This document shows, piece by piece, positions 60,191 through 64,000 of a DNA stretch of 64,000 nucleotides. The first letter of the stretch is position 1. The number at the start of each line of letters is the position of its first letter. Source of the DNA: JAFNAG01 sp963824985 (lineage in GTDB: Bacteria > Acidobacteriota > UBA6911); the NCBI GenBank assembly GCA_963824985.1, contig CAWGRQ010000029.1, positions 94,541-158,540 on the forward strand, given 5' to 3'. The translations under genes and the position numbers were made by a program. The notes beneath the pieces are model-generated. The model worked only from the letters and a program-made list of their open reading frames with translations, was not told the origin of the DNA and searched no databases.

Positions 60191-61075
60191 TTGAGCCTGC
60201 GCATCTCCCTTGTGAATTATCTCAACGCCGCTCCACTGGGGTGGTATTTCCTACACGGCCCGATGCGGCACCGATTTCGCGTCTTTCCCGCAACTCCGGC
60301 CCAATGTGCCGAACAGCTGGCCCGAGGTGAGGTTGATGTGGGCCTGATACCCAGCATCGAATACCAACGCACCCCGGGCCTGCGCGTGATCCCGGGCATC
60401 GCCATTGCGGCCATTAATGAAGTGCGCAGCGTTCTTCTGGTGCGTCCGAGTGGGGGGGCGACCCGAAACCTCCGTTCGGTCGCCCTGGATACCAGTTCAC
60501 GCACCTCGGTGGCGCTCCTCAAGTTATTGATGGAAATCAAGATGGGGCTGGAGCCCGAGTACTATCCCCATGAGCCGGATGTGACCGGAATGCTTGAAAC
60601 TTGTGATGCCGCCCTCGTTATCGGGGACACAGCCCTGCATTGCTCTCCCGAACAGTACGACATCATGGACTTGGCTGCCGCATGGCGTTCCTGGCAGCAG
60701 CGTCCGTTTGTCTTTGCCTTCTGGGCCTGCCAGCCCGATGCTATGGCAACCACGGACCTGGTGTCTCTTTTCCAGGAGGCACGGGATTGGGGATTGGCGC
60801 GCATCGACGAGATTGCCTCCGCCTATGCGGTCGCGCTGGGGCTGCCGCCGGAATTTCTAATAAATTATTTGTGCCGGAATCTGGATCATTCCCTGGGTGT
60901 TGAACACATCGAAGGGCTGGAGCGATTCTACCGGCTGTCACATCAGGCGGGGCTCATTAAGGACCTCATCCCAGTCCGGTTCGCTTCCAGTGCGCCATTC
61001 CTCGAGACCGGAGCGGAATCGATAGCAGACGGCGGCTCCGGAAATCTCCGGGGCCAGAGAGAAGACAAATCCTGA
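60191..61075 (+). CDS. mqnA: Chorismate dehydratase MqnA (futalosine menaquinone pathway)
   Basis: The frame opens at 60029 but homology starts at LRISLVNYLNAAPLGWYFL; a TTG at 60191 with GGAAAGGG upstream is the best start and gives 294 residues. The periplasmic-binding-protein-like fold includes GEVDVGLIPSIEYQR, VALDTSSRTSVALLKLLM, ALVIGDTALH and a C-terminal YRLSHQAGLI. MqnA converts chorismate to 3-enolpyruvyl-benzoate, the first step of the futalosine route. No other mqn gene is adjacent. The rival assignment is MqnD, but the N-terminal NYLNAAPL motif and the SSRTS motif favour MqnA. Confidence 0.87.
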   Translation: MSLRISLVNYLNAAPLGWYFLHGPMRHRFRVFPATPAQCAEQLARGEVDVGLIPSIEYQRTPGLRVIPGIAIAAINEVRSVLLVRPSGGATRNLRSVALDTSSRTSVALLKLLMEIKMGLEPEYYPHEPDVTGMLETCDAALVIGDTALHCSPEQYDIMDLAAAWRSWQQRPFVFAFWACQPDAMATTDLVSLFQEARDWGLARIDEIASAYAVALGLPPEFLINYLCRNLDHSLGVEHIEGLERFYRLSHQAGLIKDLIPVRFASSAPFLETGAESIADGGSGNLRGQREDKS

Positions 61076-61113
61076 CGTGCCCGTGATCAGTTGTCGATAT
61101 TTAAAGTAATACT

Positions 61114-61653
61114 TTAAGGATCGTCATCTAATTCTACATTCCAATAGAAATAATCGCGCCATGATTCGGGAGCGCTATTGAAGCCGATGGTGATGTGGAG
61201 CATGCCTGGCACCCAGTCGGGCGCCTTTGGGCGGCGGATCAGCCTCATGCCGGCCTCTTCCGGGGTGAGACCTCCTTTGCGGTGGTTGCAGTCAACGCAG
61301 CTGGTGACAATGTTGTTCCAGGTCTTGCTGCCCCCCTTTACCACCGGGATGACGTGATCGAACGTCAATTCTTCGGTAGAGCATCTGGTCCCGCAATATT
61401 GGCAGGTGTGGCGGTCCCGGGCATAGATGTTGGCCCGGCTGAACTTTACGTGGCGGAGGCGCTTTCGCATCCGGACATATTTGAGCAACCGGAGCACGCT
61501 GGGCATTCGGATCGCAAAGGTGATGCTGTGGATTTCACGGTCGTATTCCGCCAGCACTTCGACCTTTCCCTGGAACAGCAATGTGATAGCCCGTTTCCAG
61601 GGGACAACACTTATGGGTTCATAGCTCGCGTTGAGAACCAGTGTATGTTCCAT
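61114..61653 (-). CDS. HNH endonuclease family protein
   Basis: The 179-residue protein has an N-terminal domain starting LVLNASYEPISVVPWKRAIT, common to a widespread family of chromosomal HNH proteins. The nuclease domain is RDRHTCQYCGTRCSTEELTF, then DHVIPVVKGG (the catalytic Asp-His) and SCVDCNHRKGG (second CxxC zinc pair). The biological role of this conserved group is not established; it is not obviously linked to a mobile element or restriction system here. It stands alone, convergent with mqnA. Confidence 0.88.
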   Translation of the reverse strand: MEHTLVLNASYEPISVVPWKRAITLLFQGKVEVLAEYDREIHSITFAIRMPSVLRLLKYVRMRKRLRHVKFSRANIYARDRHTCQYCGTRCSTEELTFDHVIPVVKGGSKTWNNIVTSCVDCNHRKGGLTPEEAGMRLIRRPKAPDWVPGMLHITIGFNSAPESWRDYFYWNVELDDDP

Positions 61654-61909
61654 CGGTCATTTCCCGGCGATGACCTCTTGACAAAGACATCGCCATAACG
61701 TTGGATGAACATTCACCGCCAGGAGTTGCAGCCGCATCGGAACCGGGGGTAAGGTTGCGGTTCTTGTTTTTCGCCTCGCGACCCGTCAGTTGCCCCTTCG
61801 GCGGGATTTTATTGCCCTAAGTGACTGTTATATAAGTACAAGCGATGCCGACAGTCAAGCATTTTCGGGACCTGCGGACGGAGCCCGGCCTCTATGGAGG
61901 AGGAGATCA

Positions 61910-63082
61910 ATGACAGTTCGTCTTGGTATTGAGGTTCTGCTGCATGAGCGCCGTCAGCTCCTGAACGGCGCTCGTGCGGGTGTGGTTGTGCACCCGGCAT
62001 CGGTACTCTCAAACCTGCAGCACTCTGCTGACGCGCTTCACGGCGAGGCGTCCTTCCGGCTGGTCTCGTTGTTTGGGCCGCAGCACGGAGCGCGCGGTGA
62101 AAAGCAGGACAATATGGTGGAATCGAGATTCTACGTCGATCCCGACACCCGGTTGCCTGTGCACAGCCTGTACGGGGAAACGCGATGGCCTACCGAAGAG
62201 ATGATGAGTGATCTGGACCTGTTGCTGTTTGACCTCCAGGACGTGGGCACGCGGGTGTACACATTCATTCACACCTTGGCCTATTGCATGGAGGCGTGTG
62301 CCAGGTATGGAAAGCCGCTCGTGGTTCTGGACCGGCCGAATCCGATTAACGGAGTCCAGGTGGAGGGGAATGTCCTCGATCCGGCATATGCCTCGTTCGT
62401 GGGGAGATTCCCGCTCCCCATGCGCCACGGCATGACGGTCGGGGAACTCGCCCTGCTGTTTAACTCGGAGTTTGGGATTGGCTGCCGGCTGACCGTGGTT
62501 CCGATGCAGGGGTGGCGTCGCGGCGATTGGCATGACCGGACCGGGCTCCCGTGGGTGATGCCGTCGCCGAATCTTCCGACCCTGGACACCGCAACGGTTT
62601 ATCCCGGGATGGTGTTGGTTGAGGGGACAGAAGTCTCGGAAGGTCGCGGGACGACTCGTCCGTTCGAATATATCGGGGCTCCTTATATCAATGGACGCAA
62701 GCTGGCGGGGCGCCTGAATGAAATGCGGCTCGAGGGTGTTTTCTTCCGTCCAGTCTATTTCGAACCGACGTTTCAAAAGCACGCGCACGAAATGTGCGGC
62801 GGGGTTCAGGTTCATGTTATGGATCGCGCCCGGTACGAACCGCTGCTGGCCGGGATCGCCTTGCTGGCCGCGATCAGGGACCTTTATCCGAATCAATTCC
62901 GGTGGCGTCAGCCTCCCTACGAGTATGAATCCAAACGAATGCCCATAGAGATTCTCTGCGGCGGGGCGGGGATTCCAAAACAGATTGAGGCCGGAACCTC
63001 TCTGATGGAGATCCGGGATGGGTGGCAGGAGGAACTGACGCGATTTAGCGCCCTGCGCAGCCGGTTTCTGCTCTATGATTGA
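61910..63082 (+). CDS. namZ: Exo-beta-N-acetylmuramidase NamZ-like (DUF1343, GH171)
   Basis: ATG 61910 follows GGAGGAG at 5 bases and gives 390 residues; the open frame to 61790 is unsupported. DUF1343 hallmarks are LFGPQHGARGEKQDNMVES, LPVHSLYGETRWPTEEM, LLLFDLQDVGTRVYTFIHT, VVLDRPNPINGVQVEGNVLD, LPMRHGMTVGELALLFN and MPSPNLPTLDTATVYPGMVLVEGTEVSEGRGTTRPFE. Members release N-acetylmuramic acid from the non-reducing end of peptidoglycan fragments. No signal peptide is visible from this start, which would place the enzyme in the cytosol, in wall recycling; several homologues are exported. The next gene begins 125 bases later on the same strand. Confidence 0.92.
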   Translation: MTVRLGIEVLLHERRQLLNGARAGVVVHPASVLSNLQHSADALHGEASFRLVSLFGPQHGARGEKQDNMVESRFYVDPDTRLPVHSLYGETRWPTEEMMSDLDLLLFDLQDVGTRVYTFIHTLAYCMEACARYGKPLVVLDRPNPINGVQVEGNVLDPAYASFVGRFPLPMRHGMTVGELALLFNSEFGIGCRLTVVPMQGWRRGDWHDRTGLPWVMPSPNLPTLDTATVYPGMVLVEGTEVSEGRGTTRPFEYIGAPYINGRKLAGRLNEMRLEGVFFRPVYFEPTFQKHAHEMCGGVQVHVMDRARYEPLLAGIALLAAIRDLYPNQFRWRQPPYEYESKRMPIEILCGGAGIPKQIEAGTSLMEIRDGWQEELTRFSALRSRFLLYD

Positions 63083-63207
63083 ACTGGGAAAACGTTCATG
63101 AACGGTGCGGGCTACTATCGGTGGCGGACCGGCATTCGTCGTTAGATGCTATGAAATTCTTTTTCGAAAAACCGCGGACTGTCACCGTTTTCCACGGGGA
63201 GAAATCA

Positions 63208-63813
63208 ATGTCTGAAGGTCAGCTGAACAGAGAGGCGGCTTGGGAATTGCTAACGGAATACACAAAGAGTGACAGCCTGCGCAAGCATGCCCTTGCGGTC
63301 GAGGTTTTGATGCGGGCTTATGCGGCCAGGTATGGTGAAGATGCCGAGATCTGGGGCATCGTGGGCCTGCTGCATGATTTCGATTACGAGCGATTCCCGA
63401 CCATGCCGGACCATCCACAAAAGGGGGCTGAAATTCTGCGCCGGCACGGATATCCTGAAGACGTGATTTATGCGATATCGTCTCATGTGGGGGCACTTCA
63501 GCTGCCGCGTCACAATCAGCTGTGCCGGGCAATCTATGCCTGCGACGAACTCGCCGGGTTCCTGGTAGCCAGCGCGCTGGTGCGTCCCGGGAAGTCGATC
63601 CTGGGCATGGAAGCGAAATCGGTGCGCAAAAAGCTGAAAGACAAGGCGTTTGCCCGGGCGGTATGTCGTGACGACATATATCGGGGTGCCGAGGAACTGG
63701 GAGTGGAACTCGACGAGCACATAACTTTTTGCATTCATGCCCTGGAGCAGAAGGCCGCCTTGCTGGGTCTGGCGGGCGCGGCGGATGGGGATTCTGCCGG
63801 CGGCGGGAACTAA
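63208..63813 (+). CDS. HD/HDIG-domain hydrolase
   Basis: ATG 63208 with GGGGAG at 6-7 bases gives 201 residues; upstream codons to 63079 are less likely. The HD domain includes LRKHALAVEVLMRAYAARY (first His), VGLLHDFDYERFP (the HD pair), HPQKGAEILRRHGYPEDVIYAISSH and a final Asp in IYACDELAGFLVA. Such phosphohydrolases act on nucleotides or related phosphates; the substrate is unknown. The last 15 residues are Ala- and Gly-rich. It follows namZ but with a 125-base gap. Confidence 0.85.
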   Translation: MSEGQLNREAAWELLTEYTKSDSLRKHALAVEVLMRAYAARYGEDAEIWGIVGLLHDFDYERFPTMPDHPQKGAEILRRHGYPEDVIYAISSHVGALQLPRHNQLCRAIYACDELAGFLVASALVRPGKSILGMEAKSVRKKLKDKAFARAVCRDDIYRGAEELGVELDEHITFCIHALEQKAALLGLAGAADGDSAGGGN

Positions 63814-64000
63814 GGGCTCGCGCAAAAACAACTTCACATTCTGCTGCAGCATGAGGAACCGAGGAATGTGCTTGAAGATGGGCTTAGGAATTCAGATATC
63901 GGAGAGGCTGCATCCCTTCGGGGCGCGGCGGCGGGCGGGCATCTGCCGCGTTGCCGCTTCTCGACGATGTCACCACATCGCCTGCGTCGCGGCGCCTTGC
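63814..64000. other. Right-end non-coding or truncated sequence
   Basis: The last 187 bases contain no complete frame with a ribosome site. It is GC-rich and may be the edge of a repeat or of a gene outside the window; I can identify neither. Confidence 0.3.

Noticed and set aside
1..64000. CRISPR array, tRNA or rRNA genes
   Set aside because: No regularly spaced direct repeats, cloverleaf or rRNA-like segments were seen. The only regular repeats are coding delta-60 units and dispersed palindromes.

Overview
The window is about 64 kb of GC-rich (roughly 60% by eye) bacterial chromosome with no rRNA, tRNA, CRISPR array or complete insertion sequence that I can see. Several genes point to an uncultured Acidobacteriota-like organism: a VWFA-related protein of the type named for Acidobacteria, a DUF5916 outer-surface protein, a delta-60 repeat protein, Tat-exported sugar enzymes and many short palindromic dispersed repeats. 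A futalosine-route menaquinone gene (mqnA), coenzyme F420 genes and a selenocysteine-containing protein suggest a metabolically versatile, possibly anaerobic lifestyle. The taxonomic placement is inference.

Layout. 1-6.4 kb: partial DUF5916 protein, homocysteine methyltransferase, a small membrane protein, an ECF sigma/anti-sigma pair (anti-sigma frameshifted) and an AmrS-type radical SAM enzyme. 6.1-10.2 kb: a large secreted protein with fourteen delta-60 repeats. 10.5-15.7 kb: a leftward F420 operon (npdG, cofD, cofC, cofE joined to an F420-dependent PPOX domain) ending in an ABC permease and an ABC ATPase that has lost its catalytic motifs. 15.9-24 kb: Tat-exported TIM-barrel and Gfo/Idh/MocA proteins, two envelope proteins of unknown function, an inositol-monophosphatase-family phosphatase and mutS2. 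24.1-29.5 kb: a rightward five-gene carbamoyl/ornithine operon (COG2403 GTPase, ornithine carbamoyltransferase, carbamate kinase, an aspartate-carbamoyltransferase relative lacking the aspartate-binding residues, ornithine aminotransferase). 29.8-39.4 kb: quinone oxidoreductase, S9 peptidase, acetyltransferase, small proteins, a GH29 fragment, and a pair of decarboxylases (PLP type and UbiD type). 39.2-46.6 kb: a leftward operon arsR-tolC-adaptor-RND pump-usp-DUF2892 behind a consensus sigma70 promoter overlapped by a palindrome. 46.7-49.2 kb: thiI, a previously unseen glutaredoxin-like selenoprotein gene read through an in-frame TGA, and a DUF362 protein. 49.7-64 kb: BlaI-type repressor, VWA protein, rluD-lgt-EF-G-like operon, M28 peptidase/cyclotransferase, topA (three frameshifts), dprA, mqnA, HNH endonuclease, namZ and an HD-domain protein.

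Two systems deserve most attention: the selenoprotein at 47926-48144 and the carbamoyl operon with its altered transcarbamylase. Intergenic spaces hold at least four families of dispersed repeats, most of them hairpin-forming. At least six apparent single-base indels (anti-sigma, npdG, amrS 3' end, three in topA) suggest either gene decay or, more likely in essential genes such as topA, consensus errors in the assembly.
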